Positions 1 through 11,900 of a DNA stretch of 64,000 nt are shown here, piece after piece. A program made the position numbers and the translations under genes. This stretch comes from Theristus sp. LFF4_11 (lineage: Eukaryota; Nematoda; Chromadorea; Monhysterida; Xyalidae). How positions within the stretch are numbered: position 1 is the first letter of the stretch; each line of letters begins with the position of its first letter. The stretch lies in assembly GCA_030248135.1 (NCBI GenBank), contig JASANC010003551.1:1-64000 (forward strand). Direction: 5' to 3'. Below the pieces are notes generated by a model. That model did not search any database. It was given only the letters and a program-made list of their open reading frames with translations, and had not been told where the DNA came from.

Positions 1-180
1 TCGCGGCTCCAAGCACAACTTTGGGTGTTCGTTTCGTGTGCACGGAACCAAGTTTGTGGCTTATACTATGCTCGCTGGACGCAGCGAGCAAATTTGAAAA
101 AAGCGCGCGAGGGGATAACGGCTCATATTATGCGTGATGCGCTGTCCGCTCGCTGGCGCTCGCTCGCGCATCCGCATGAT
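1..180 (+). mobile_element. Terminal fragment of the composite satellite-bearing element (copy D)
   Basis: These 180 bases match the right-hand end of the composite element at 39020-39200 almost base for base, and the same end in inverted orientation at 52199-52375. The end is marked by GC-rich CGCTCGCT-type repeats and finishes in CGCATCCGCATGAT. A subterminal hairpin (TGCTCGCT, 6-nt loop, AGCGAGCA) lies at about 69-90. The rest of this copy lies left of the window. The more divergent end at 25840-26008 shows the family is not recent in all its copies. Confidence 0.75.
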
Positions 181-650
181 TGTGACGAGATCGAAAAAAC
201 GGTTTAGCTGTACTCCGTTTGTGAATGCGCAATTTTCGCCCAATAAAATTTTGTGCTCCTACCCTAATTCAAAAGTTTGGCGTTCAATTTCTTTCACAAT
301 ATTCAGGTTGACATTGTGCTGAGTCCGCAAGCAACGATGAATGTTGGCGACAGCCCCACTTACGTCGTTCAATTCACGCTGCTAGCTGGTTAGTTTCGTT
401 TGAGTCTTCAGTCACCATTTTGAATCAAGCTGTTCCAGTCAACCAATCAGCACTACCCAATTGAAAGAAAACGCTCTCAGAGCCATTTAGGTCCACTCGA
501 AATGTGCAAACCGAACTAAAGTGTACATCTACACCTCAAAAACGCACATTGCCTGATGAGTTAATCTGATCAAGTGTTGTTTTGTTGGAATGAATGGTGC
601 CGAATTTTTCGGATTAAACAATAAAACCAACAAGCTTCTGTTTCACACAG

Positions 651-2899
651 GCCCTGTCCGACGATTCCGTCGGCTGGCCGACCACTTGACCGCAATCCTG
701 CAATCGTCGCAGCAGCGCATCAACGAGCGAAGAGTGACCCGGGAAAACCAGGTGCAAATGGTGCGTTGCAAATCATTGATTTTTTTAAATTATTTTTTTT
801 CGAAACTATTATTGTTTTTTTAGTTTTTGCGACTCAGTGCGTGCTCAGACGTAGAAAGGAAACTAGTTTCAAACTATGTAGTTTACTTGGCCATATTCAA
901 AATCGCATTTTTTATCAAACTCAATTTTAGGGGACTCGGATCACTTTGCTAATTTTGAATTCCCGCGTCATGCATGAAACTGATGCACGCATTGAGTCTC
1001 GGGATTAAAATAAAAGATCATAGCTATTGTTAACGAAGCGATCGGAATTACAGGTGCGCCCCCGGAGACTGTCGGACTCGTCCGTGAGCAGCATGAACTC
1101 CGACTCGGCTGACACGCAGTCGTGCATTGTGCCGCACGGCATCAGCCAGGTGCGAACGCGTTCTGTTTAGTAAGCAGGCAGAAAAGTCTTGCATTCTGCA
1201 TTGCACTGCAAATGTTTGACGCGTTCATCGCTCTTACCGTACGTGATCTTTGAGAAACTGAAACGCGAAGCATATACTGTAACTGAAACTTGAATACATC
1301 GTTTTACAAACTTTAAAAAGCCGTTTTCATTCACTACGCTGGATCATTGAGATAAATCGCAGCGCATGTTTTGGCGGTTGTATTGAAATTGTAAACATAA
1401 AGGCAACATTTCTTAAAGATCTACGTTTAATCTGCCTGCGTGCGCAGTGATCAGAGGCGCAGACTTCTTACACTTGGGAAGTCTTAATGAAAATGTACAC
1501 ACTTTTTGAATTTATAGTTTTCCATGTCAACAATTCACCAGAATGGAAGAATGATTCTGAACATGGGGTAAACTGTGTCATTCAAGTTGCCAACCATATC
1601 CTAGCTGAGCTTACTATCCCACAAGCTGCGTCTATTGAAAAGAAAAAACTTATGCATTGAAAAATGAGCCGTCGCCAAAAACATTTTTCAGTGTAAATAA
1701 ATGGTAGTGACAAAAGCAACCTTGAGCGAATCTGCTAAATAAACACCTGTATTTTATCTTTGTTGCGATGTCGTAGCAAAAAAATTATTGCTGTGTTTAT
1801 ATAGATGCATACTGTTGAGTTGCAATCATCCCTCAGCTCGTTGCTAAAAAATTGTGTTATCAATTTTTTAAGTTCTGCGACTGAATGCGTGTGTAGACGT
1901 AGAAAGGAAACTAGTTTCAATCTTTATATGGCAATTCACAGTCACCAAAGCGACTCGGCCCTATGTGGGGGACTCGGATCACTTTACCAATTTTGAATTC
2001 CCGCGTCATCCATGAAACTGTTTACCTACATGTATCCATGCACGCATTGAGTTGCGGGACCAAAATAAAAGATCATACAGGTACAGTCGAACTCTAAATT
2101 ATAGGGAATCAGCTGGTTCAGTTGGTGATTACGGTATGAACGCTATCTGTGCAAACCAAACTCCGCCCCACAGCAATGCCTGCACAGAAAGCATGCATAC
2201 CGTAATCACCAACCAATCAGCTGATTCCCTATAATTTAGAGTTCGACTGTATGCACATATTACGTTGAGCAGGACACTGTTGCAGCTTGCAAGTTCGTCT
2301 GAATTGAACATGCCTCGATTTCACCGTCAGCCCAAACATACACAGTAATCTGTTTCTCCTCTATGCAGACCTCGGACTGCAGCGCTAAAAGCAACCCCGG
2401 CGAGTACAATCGCACAGGCGACCGCGCGCCACTGTTCAGCCCAAAGTCGCCAGCACCTGTGCGCCGCAACAATCTGGCAGTGGTTGGAGCGGCCGCCGGC
2501 AACCACAACAACAACAACAGCACCAATCAGTCCTCCTCATCGCACAGTGTCGCCAGTCAACATCAACAACAACAACACGCACAGTCGCACCATGTCGCTC
2601 ACTTCTCGGCGTCCACTTACGGTGCGGCCGGCGCAAGCCAATCAACGCACAGCGTCAACCAATCAATGATGAACAACGAGCAGCAGCAGGCGTCGAGTCA
2701 GTCGATTCAGTCGCAGCAGACGACCGCCGCCGTCGCCAGTAGTAAACCGCCGGCGCAACTGTCGACCAGAAGTCAACCGACGACGCCGCAACAGGCGACC
2801 GCGTCGACGCTGCTGCCGCTCGGCCAGCCGCTGACGCCCGCGCAACAGCGCTACCTGTCGCTCTCGATGGTCGGCGGCGGCAAGACTGACAGAGTGTGA
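651..2899 (+). CDS. 3' part of an unrecognised gene with a low-complexity Q/H/S-rich C-terminus
   Basis: Three exons join in phase: 651-751, 1054-1149 and 2369-2899 (stop TGA at 2897-2899). Acceptors are cacag, ttacag and tatgcag; each donor follows CAG. The first exon encodes a basic, helix-prone stretch (RRFRRLADHLTAILQSSQQR). The second is Ser-rich (SDSSVSSMNSDSADTQ). The last starts TSDCSAKSNPGEYNR and becomes a disordered tail rich in N, Q, H, S and T, ending GGGKTDRV. No catalytic motif or membrane segment is visible. Such a tail fits the cytoplasmic end of a channel, kinase or scaffold, but I do not recognise the family. Upstream exons lie left of the window or are unrecognised. Introns carry a dispersed direct repeat and a short inverted-repeat element. 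Confidence 0.6.
825..1022 (+). repeat. Dispersed direct repeat, copy 1
   Basis: This intronic stretch shares long blocks with 1868-2077, among them GACGTAGAAAGGAAACTAG, GGGGACTCGGATCACTTT and AATAAAAGATCATA. The copies differ by small indels. They are about 1 kb apart in the same orientation, one in each of the two introns of the 651-2899 gene, and flank the exon at 1054-1149. Confidence 0.7.
1868..2077 (+). repeat. Dispersed direct repeat, copy 2
   Basis: Second copy of the repeat at 825-1022. It ends in the same AATAAAAGATCATA block and is followed after 4 bases by the short inverted-repeat element at 2082-2251. Confidence 0.7.
2082..2251. mobile_element. MITE family 1 (TACAGTCGAACTC termini), copy 1
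   Basis: A 170-bp element with long terminal inverted repeats. The left end runs TACAGTCGAACTCTAAATTA and the right end is its reverse complement, ending in GAGTTCGACTGTA. The TA at each end fits a TA target duplication, as in Tc1/mariner-type MITEs. A related copy is at 5085-5253. It lies in the intron before the last exon of the upstream gene. Confidence 0.8.
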
Positions 2900-4761
2900 C
2901 GGGGCGGAGCGTGCTTAGGGGGACATGCAGGCGTGTTGGAATATGATAGCGTTTGGTGAGAAGACGTCCCTGTTTGTGTCTCGAAAAGGAATGCGTTCAA
3001 ACCAAGCCGCTGTTCGCGTTCTTTTAGCGCACTCAGTTCTTCTTCTTCTTGTTCTTGTTCTTTGTTTTTTCAATTTGTGTAATCACTTTTTATTTATTTA
3101 TTTTGGTATTTCTAGAATTTTGCTCATACATTGTTTCCTGTTTTTTTTTCTGTGAAAAGATTTATATATTGAAATTTGTCCGATCGATGTGACGGAATTT
3201 TTTATGGCAGTATTAGGTGATACATTCGTTTTCTACAAATTGGAGAGTTGCTTCTGCTTATTTTTTTGCGTTTCTGCCTGCTTTCCGTGTATTATTTCTG
3301 AAAACAATCATTTGCCGCCAGAAATAATTGAATCTTGTGATATTTTCTGTCTGAAAACTCACTATACAGGTGGACATAGACTTTTTCTAGCGTTTGGCTG
3401 ATGTGTCACCGATGCAGCCCATCATCAGCAGAACAGGTCGACAGATTGCTGCGTGCACTAGTGCTACAAGTGTCCGAACATGTGTCCGGTGTGCTGTCCG
3501 CCTGGCTGTCCCGTGCGGTGTCCGTGTTCTCTCCTCAAAAATAAAAGTCGCCCAAAACGCCGAATGCAGTGTTGCCATTTTTACATTTGAGACACAACAC
3601 GAAACAGGAGACCACGCGTGGCATCCAAGAGGACTGGACACCGGACACCTGGTCGCGCATTTTTGGCGTGTGTGTTTGGCTGTATTTTTAGTACGCAAGT
3701 TCAGCGCAACTACTTCCACACAGCGAAACCTGAGCGCGAAGTTTTGCTTGTTTTTAATTCAATAAAAAAGAAACAAAATTTGACTAAACAAACGTTACCC
3801 ATTGTTTTACCTCCATTTGATCTGCGTTCAATGAAGTACAGTGATTCACTGATTATTTTTCCGTTGCAACTATTAGTTTCAGCGGTGTAACTGCATGCAC
3901 GGTCGTACACTGTTGAGAATCCGTTATGTATGTACAGTAATCAAACTGAACTGTTTCATGTTTTGTTTTGAAGAATTGACCAAAAACATCGATGAAATTC
4001 ATATGGATACAAAAACTATACACAGAATCAATTGGCAAGCGTGCGCCAGACTCGGTTTGCGAAAGTTTCAAGAATACAGCTAAAACGAGCGCAAACTGTG
4101 GGTCACGGGTGCTGCTTTTTTTACTGAAAAGTATGGTACATATTGGGCTAAGAAAACTCAGAGTTTCGGTATTTTTTAAACTTGTTTTAACAATGTAAAA
4201 CAACTGTGATTAAAATGTAAGTGCGTAGAAGTAAATTGTTAATTATTAATTGCAGATTTGTATAACACTGTGAGCTTTCGATTTTCATGTCTTGTAAAAT
4301 TTTTGTACCGACTTTGTTTCACGTTCTTCTTGTTCGGCAGGAGATGAATGATTTGATAAGTGGGTCGTGGCTTGCACCTGATATTTCGTTACATGTTTTG
4401 CTCATTACGTGTGCTAACGTGAAAAAAAGCGAAATCACCTACAAAAATTGACTGGAGAAGTGGTTATGTGTGTTTGTTGATCGACAACAATGGCAGTGCA
4501 CTGTAGGTGACATGCAGGTCACAATCATACACGTGCAGGCGACCATGCAGGTGAAAGCATGTGAATCAAGTATCACTCAGAGCAAATAATCGCCCTTATA
4601 ATCGAGATCAAACGTTTCTGGCAATTAAAAGAAATTTTCTTAGAACATCTAAAAGTCTGGAATGAATGCCAATCTGTATAGTGGATCGGAAAACAAATTC
4701 TAAACGTATCTGATATATACATGTGAATCTCACAAAAAAACCAGAACACATCAATACTATA
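2900..4761. other. Intergenic region between convergent genes
   Basis: AT-rich spacer between the stop at 2899 (+ strand gene) and the stop at 4762 (- strand gene). Apart from the inverted-repeat element at 3468-3660 I see no exon with domain content. Short open frames here overlap on both strands without splice or codon support. Confidence 0.5.
3468..3660. mobile_element. MITE family 2 (repeated TGTCCGG/CCGGACA ends), copy 1
   Basis: The left half carries repeated GTGTCCG motifs and the right half carries their complements (GGACACCGGACACC). An AAATAAAAG-type core lies between them. Related copies with the same layout are at 58560-58715 and 62690-62890. Open frames across it on both strands are products of the repeat. 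Confidence 0.6.
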
Positions 4762-7752
4762 TCACGATTTCAATGCAAACGCAGGAACTTTCACTAGTAT
4801 TCTCCTGAGATGCATTTCGAGTTGTTCGTGACGTCGCAGCAAGCACGTGCCGAGGCAGACGCCGCCCAGCATTGTCCAGCCAATCAGCGCGAGCGACGGC
4901 AACGAACGACCAATGAACGGCCACGCGTAGCGATCGACGAACTGACACTCGGCGAGCACCAGTAACAGCTCGACGCCCATGTGGCGGCCGAGTCGGTGTG
5001 CATTAGCAGCGACATTCTTTGGGTTTTTGGCGAATTGTGAGCTGAAAGTCGCGATTGGGTTGTTGCTGTGTGGCGTTTCGAGTCACAGTATTCGAACTCT
5101 AAATTATAGGGAGTAAGCTGATTGGTTGAAATTACGATATGCATGTTTTATGTGCAAACCAAACTCCGCCCCCACAACAATACCGGTACAGGATACCGTA
5201 AACCGTAATCCCAACCAATCAGCTGATTCCCTATAATTTGGAGTTCGACTGTAATGATAAGTCATAGGCAATCTGCTAATTGGTTGTTTTTGGAAGAAGA
5301 CTTCCTGATTAGTTCAATCAGCTCGATGCAGCCAAGTTCAAATGCCAAATGCACTAATTGCATGTGTCTTGCAGTTCGACTGCTCCGTTTCAGGTTGATT
5401 CTATTGCAGCACCCTGATGCTAATAATTAGATGGGGAGCCAGTGATGTCGTCCTTTCAAGCAATGACACTGCTCTGACTGTGCACATTCACTGGAAAAAT
5501 GTTGCACTGTTGCGTTTTGCCCTTCTTGTTTTCTGTTTTTTTTTTCCGCAAAGTTGCCTTTTTAATTTTTTTTTACAAACTGTTGCTTCACAAATAAAGC
5601 CTTATTCGGCCAATATAAAAAATTAAAACGCACGTTGATTCACAATTGAAAAATGTGACAGCCTCAGCGGCGGCTGCAGCGCCGTTCCAGCCCAACACTT
5701 GCAGGCGAAACAGACTGAGCGCGTGTTGGAACGGCAGACAAGTGATGTCTCGTATGCAAAAAGTGAAGAATTTTATCAGCAGCACCTGTAACGCAAGAGC
5801 AAGTTTATCACTGGGAAAATGTTGCTATTTGGGTTGGGTGGGACCCCTTGTTTTATGCTGAAATATACAAAAAATTGCTTGAAACGAAGTTTTCCAAAAC
5901 ATAAAATTTTACCACGACGGTGACGACCACGACCGCCAACAAATGCTGAACATCAGTTTTCAACGGCGTCGATTTAGATCTGCAAAAAATGAAATTTTAG
6001 CCAGCAAGCATACCAGCAATCCGTCGGTGAACTCAAAGTTGCATGAATAAAATTGAATCACGGAGAAAACGACACGCAACAATGCATGCAATGTTTTTCA
6101 TAAATGCGATTTGCATACACGGTAGCAGTTGAGTTTTCAAAACTTGCACGCAATGTTTTTTGCTTTGGAACATGGCGTCTTCACTGGGATAAAAATGTTG
6201 CGTGGTTCATCATACAATCCACGTTTTTCGTTTTTGTTGCAACCTTACACCTTCTTGAGGGAAATTCTTGTTGCATGAGTATGCAACAGAAATATATGGA
6301 AACAACAACAGAAAATTGATAAGCGCAACCACGCAACATTTTTACTTTCGTAACCAGCGTTACGTGGGACACGTTGCAGGCAGTTCCATGTTGTTTTTCC
6401 AGTGATTCAACGGTTGATCATGAAATGTACCGTTGTGCAAACCAGTTGTACCGCGGCCAACCGATCGTGTGCAACAGCTGTGCGCCGGCGAATGCGCCAA
6501 TGGCGTTGCACAGCAGCACATCCAGCACCCAATGGTCCCACCAACATTCCTTGAAATTCGGCATCTGCTGCTCAAACGAGTACTCGATGAACTCAAAGCA
6601 GATCGACGCGAGCCAGACCAGCGTCCAGTTGCGCACGATGATCATCTTGAAAAAAAATGCGTGTCGCTCACAAAACTGCAATAGCTCGTAACAAATGTTG
6701 CACTGTTGCGTTTTACCCTCCTTGTGTTTTCGGTTTAGACAGGCTCTCAATGTCGCTAAAAATTTTTTTATGATAGGTCAAATAAACTATGCTATGGAAC
6801 TCACCCTGAACCCTGAACCCTGAACACTCAACAGTGTGTTGACTACCGTGTTGACATATTTCTCCCAGTTTCTTCACTTCGACCGACCAGTATAGCGAAT
6901 CCGACGAAATGCAGCAGCGGAAACTCGTCGCAAACGTCGAGCACATTGTGCCACGGACTGTCCGGTCGTGTCGCGTCGTACAGCCGACAGTCGCCGCCGC
7001 GGTACGAGCGCGCTGCTTGCGATGCGTTCGCATAGCGGTTGAGGCCGCACGGTAGCACGCTGCGCAGTGACGCGCGGTCCTGGCGGTTGGAGACGTTTGG
7101 TTATACTGGCAACTTTTTTAGAATGCTGCCACATGTTGCCATGTTGCAGGTTTATGTTGTTCTCTACTGTTGCCATTATTGCAAAGAAAAGTGTTCGCGA
7201 GGAAAAACAACATCTTGGCTTCAGCAACAGTTTTTGATGAACAACTTATTGTGTTGCCGCGTTTAAGGGTCACCAACGGTAACAATAGTGATAGTAACAA
7301 AAAACAACATATACCGCAATCGGCATCATGGCATTCATGGCAACATTCCTTCATTTCACATTCGAAACGAAACCGATTCGTATTAGCTTTCACCTGAAAC
7401 CTGAACAGCGCCCATATCAACAGCCACTGGTAGACGAGTGCGGCGTAATAGATGGCCTGCCAAGGTTTGTCCGACCACGGCAACGGCTGAGGCTTGCTGT
7501 AGGGCTGGCGTGCATACGCGAGCATCAGAGCGCCTGTTAGCACTGTCACAATGGTTGGCTGACTGCAAGTGAGGCAGGATTTTTCATTTATTTATGAAAA
7601 CAAAACTTTGAGAAACGACTTTATTGTTGTGGTTGAACAGAGCGATGAGAACCGTATGATTCCAAAACAAAAATAAATAAAAAAATCCTACTTTGTGAAT
7701 ACTTCCAGAAGCAATTGTGCCGGTGTTGTGTGCCATGGTGTAGCCAACAATG
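4762..7752 (-). CDS. Phosphatidylserine synthase (PTDSS1/2-like), near-complete
   Basis: PSS makes phosphatidylserine by base exchange in the ER membrane. Exons in order on the minus strand: 7394-7562, 6888-7079, 6431-6645, 5913-5979, 5634-5785, 4762-5041, all in phase (about 357 aa). A probable upstream exon starts at 7703 and ends ...CFW before a gtattc donor; its left limit near 7752 and the start codon are uncertain. Family signatures seen: FWNQPTIVTVL (probable exon plus first good exon); DCRLYDATRPDSPWHNVLDV; and, most diagnostic, LPNFAECWWDQ-type sequence here as MPNFKECWWDHWVLDVLLCN. HALSLFRLQ and a C-terminal pair of membrane segments follow. The protein is hydrophobic throughout, as expected. 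The stretch after CWWD is shorter than in human PSS1. The acceptor of exon 6431-6645 is AAG rather than CAG. Confidence 0.82.
5085..5253. mobile_element. MITE family 1, copy 2
   Basis: Same family as 2082-2251: TTCGAACTCTAAATTATAGG at the left, ATAATTTGGAGTTCGACTGTA at the right (written here in two overlapping pieces: ATAATTTGGAG, GTTCGACTGTA). It lies between the two last exons of the phosphatidylserine synthase gene. The left end has lost the TACAG start. Confidence 0.75.
6189..6350. repeat. Short inverted repeat in a PSS intron
   Basis: AAAAATGTTGCGTGGTT near 6190-6207 is repeated as its exact reverse complement near 6329-6346. The spacer is about 120 bp. It lies in the intron between exons 6431-6645 and 5913-5979. 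It may be a remnant of a small inverted-repeat transposon. Confidence 0.5.
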
Positions 7753-8913
7753 TTCTCATGATCGAAAACCGAAGTATGCTTTTATTCGAAACAAAAGTTT
7801 ACCTTAAACCGCGTCATGATCAAAAATTTTCATAGAAATCATCGCGAATAAGATGCACTGAGTCAGAAAAACCGGATCAATCCAGACGCTGCAGTAAATT
7901 TCTTCAGTTTTAGTTTTCATAAACACCGACGCTGTTGGCAACGCTGTCTCATGATTGAATTTTATTTTGTCATCGCAGCAAAAAATACGTTTTGACGATT
8001 TTTTCTGAAAAATAACCACGTGAATTTCCAGCAAGAAAAAATTTATATAAGATTTGTTTGTGTAAACAAAACAGGCGAAAGCAAGACTGTGATGGTTACA
8101 ATGGCGCATATTTTGTATTTCTCCCTGCATGTGTTGCGTTTATCAGCTAGAAGCAAGAACAGAAACGTGGAAGCTTGGCATCATGTTTACCCACCTGTAC
8201 ATGATCGGTGGAGGTGTCCACAATTTTTTGTGTGGTTCTTATCAAAAACTGTACGACGTGTTTCGGTCAGCCAACAAACTGCACGTATAATGGAAAATGT
8301 GATAACGCACAAAATAGTTTGAACTTTCAGATGACACACATTTTTTTGTCAACAACACAGTTTTACGCGCCAACAGGAATGTCAAAATGTCGCAAACAGT
8401 AATGTAAAATGCTAAACAACCTTAACCCAGGGGAGAACACTTGAGGATGCGGTTTAAAAATAAACTTCTAAGCTTTCCTCATAAATTTAAAAAAATAAAT
8501 GAAAAGCGACTCGAAAAATTTTCACAAAAACGAATAAAACCAGTTTCAGTAACCTGACTGCTGTCTGAACGTAACACGTGTTTTCTAGAAACGACTATCC
8601 TTTTTTTCATTTAGTATTATAATTCTGCGCCCGTAGAGCGGACAGTGGGCATAAAATTGTTTTTTTTCGAGATTTACATGCTTTCGCACACAACATGTTC
8701 ACAAATATCCATTTTTTAATATTTTGTCAAAAACGGATGCGAAATGATGCAAATTGTGATTCAACCATTTATGAGTGAAGCTTTTATAGGCATATACTTT
8801 GGGTGCATGCAAAAAGAGTTGAATGGGGGATGAATGTAGGGACATAGACAAAAGGATTGGGCAGTAATAATGACAAAATGAGAACTTTTTGCAAGCAACC
8901 AAAAACAACAGCT
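7753..8913. other. Intergenic region between PSS and the DEG/ENaC gene
   Basis: Both neighbours are on the minus strand, so this holds the 3' flank of the channel gene and the promoter and any missing first exon of the PSS gene. I see no exon with recognisable content. Confidence 0.45.
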
Positions 8914-11900
8914 TCAGAATTTATCAAATGCATTGACGTTTCCATTCGAGGTGACGACACTGTCGACTTCCTTCAACTCTCGATTCAACTCTCCATTTTG
9001 TCGATCTTTTTCGACTGTTTTGCGGCGATTCGGTGTGCACAGGCGCACGCAGAGCTCCACAAACTGCAGAATCGACAGCAACGAAAGGCCGCTGTAGAGG
9101 CCGAGTGTGCCGCCCAGCGCTGACAGAAGAGTGAACGCATTGTACTTCTCCGTCTCCATGATCACCTCGTGGTTGAGCTCCTAATCATTGCGAAAATTCG
9201 TGAGAAACGGCAGAAAATTCGAGGTCAACAAAACTTGTTTGGTCGCCAAACAGACCTCATAGAAAATGTCCAGCTTTCCCACCATTTTGCGTGCTTGCTG
9301 CGTCATCTGAAGAAGCAGTTCTTCTGCTTTCCTTTTAGTTTTTCCATCGATTTTGTCGCGGAGCAAACTGTTTTTCTCTTGATTTTGAAGATTGTTATCT
9401 TCGGTGACTCTGGCGCTGTTACGATGATTCGGTACCGATGTTAGACCGCTTTGATTCGGAAGTTCTGGTTGAATGGTTTGAACCACAGTGTGCTGATTAG
9501 ATTGCTGTTGCGCATTCTGCAAGACAATCAACACAACTGTTTACTTTTTTTTGCTGTTCCCCGACAATCTTGGCGTTTTTTCACTAACGCCTGCACTTGA
9601 GAATCGTTTTCTAAATCATTTTTTCATGAACTATATATATCGCAGTTTTTAAGAGTCTCAAGCGCCAAACTCCTCAACGACGCTCTAGCACGCGCTTTTA
9701 CAATATGTGTGCACGCGTTGACGTGTTTTAAAACGGGGTTGTGTTCATGTTTTCATGTTTACTGGTTTATCACGTGTTGCAGAAAAAAGGACAGGTATAC
9801 ACACTCCGTACACAATCATAAAAGAACACATTACCTGAACGAATTGTTCATCGTGCTGCATGATTTCGCCAATGTTGCGCTCAATGAACTGCTCCATGTT
9901 CATGCTAGATGCAGTCGACCGATTCATTGCACTCATGCTTCTCTGTTGTTTTTCACAGTTGATCTTCGAGCCAAGTATTTCGTCACACAGACCAGGCGCT
10001 CTGCCCATCCAGGTCAGCTAAAAAAAGACGAAAACATGAGAGACATTGGCTTTTGAATGACATTTTGGCATTGTCGAGTTGTGTCAAAAAGGTCCGTGTG
10101 ATGAGCTGATCTGTTCAAAAATTCAAACGTTCGCTAATGGTAATATGTATGCCAACGCCATTGCAACTCCAAGGAAAGCACAAATCTTCAGGCTCTTATC
10201 GAAGTGGTCGTGGTAACCGATTGTGCAGCGCTGTTCATATCTTTTCTATCTTTGTCACTTACAAACATCGAATTGAAATAGTCGTCACTGGGCCAGATGC
10301 TCGACATTGCCTTCGTCTTGAACTGATGCTCGAAGCACGCTTGGGGACAGCTGTCCTGGCACGAACGACCTTCGACCACACGAACCTGCGAAAGTGGCAA
10401 AATTGCACCAATAAAAAAATCTTGGCGTAAAAGCTGGACTGAGGCAGCTGTGATGTACAGGGTGTTTCAGAAGTAGTGGGTAGGTGTTTGACGCGTTATT
10501 TCTCGAGTTGTGTTGAACCATTGTAAATGAAAGTTTAGACAGTTGTTCACAAATGTTCGGTGGTATCGTGTGATCTGGTATTTTTGGCCCATGTTTAAAA
10601 CTTTTTGTGTTTTTCTCTGTCATTCATGTGCAGGTGAATGAATTTTGCGCAAATCTAAGTTACGTCTTCCTAAACATTTGTCAAAAATTTCGTAAATGGT
10701 TCAATACAACTCGAGCAATAACACGTAAAACACCTACTCACTACTTCTGAAACACCCTGTAGTTTGACTGAGGTTGATATTTGCTCTATTCTCGAAACGC
10801 GAGCAGACACTTAGCACGAAATAAAGGGACTTGCGATTTTGCAGGTCGGTCGCCATGTCGACGAATTCCGAGCCCACTCCAGTCAGATTTGGTAGCACTT
10901 TGAACGACAAGCGAATAGAAAGAAACGAGAACGTCGTTTGATGTTGTGTTCGGTAGTGGGTAAATTTTGATTTCAAATTTTAGATTCGTCGGATTCATGT
11001 TCTACAAGTCTTTCGAATCGTCAAATCTAAATCCAATCGACGAACAAAAGAAAGAAAACAGCCCAAAAAATCCTCCTCCTCGTTCTCGTGCAAACAACAG
11101 CGAAACACGCGTGCCTCCTCAAACAAACTGTACGCGACCAACAACTAGAATTATTTGCGCGTCAAAAAGGATGACGCAGTCACATTGAAAACACGTGGCA
11201 TTGGCATAGAATGTTCAAGAGGAATCAATATGGCCGCTATAGATTACACGTGGCACTGGTAAAAGAGTAGTTTAGCCACTGAGAGCGATTCTATACGCCA
11301 ACGCTGATTCACCAACCAGAGCCCGTGTGGCAAATACATGCTCATCTGTCGGACAGAGTCGATGCGTCGACTCAACGTTTTGGTTCCAATAAACGTTGTT
11401 TTCACCAACCTTTTTGACGCATTCTTCAACGGTTGTATTTTCAGTGTCGCACGCCTTCGGTATCTGCTGGTTAAACTGTTTCACCCTTGTCGTCTGTTCG
11501 TACGTCACCGCAGACGCGTCAATGCAGTCACACGTTTTCGCGGTTGCAAATTGAGTGCAACTTTTGATGCACGTCAGTCGAGTGTAGTTCAAATGGTCGC
11601 TCTCCAATTTGCTCGAGAACAATTGCTGCCAGCTGGTATTTTGAAAATTCGGTTTTTGACATTGAAACGGTCATTTTTGCTAAAGTTTCATTTGGTCTAC
11701 AAGCAAAGAAAAATTCCTGAGCATTTTGAAATGCTAGTTGATTGCAAAATGGATAAAATCGATTCAATCGAAAACAAAAGCCGTAAACAGCAGCGCAGTT
11801 ACAATTCGTAGATGTTGTACGTTGACGCAGTGGCGCAGTCCACCTGGTCGTACGGCTTTGGCTTACGGTGGATCTCCTGCTGTCTGACGCCAATCGACGT

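Noticed and set aside
10734..10976. Possible additional DEG/ENaC exon
   Set aside because: It overlaps the end of the TACAGGGTG MITE, lacks family motifs, and the exons on either side already join in phase.
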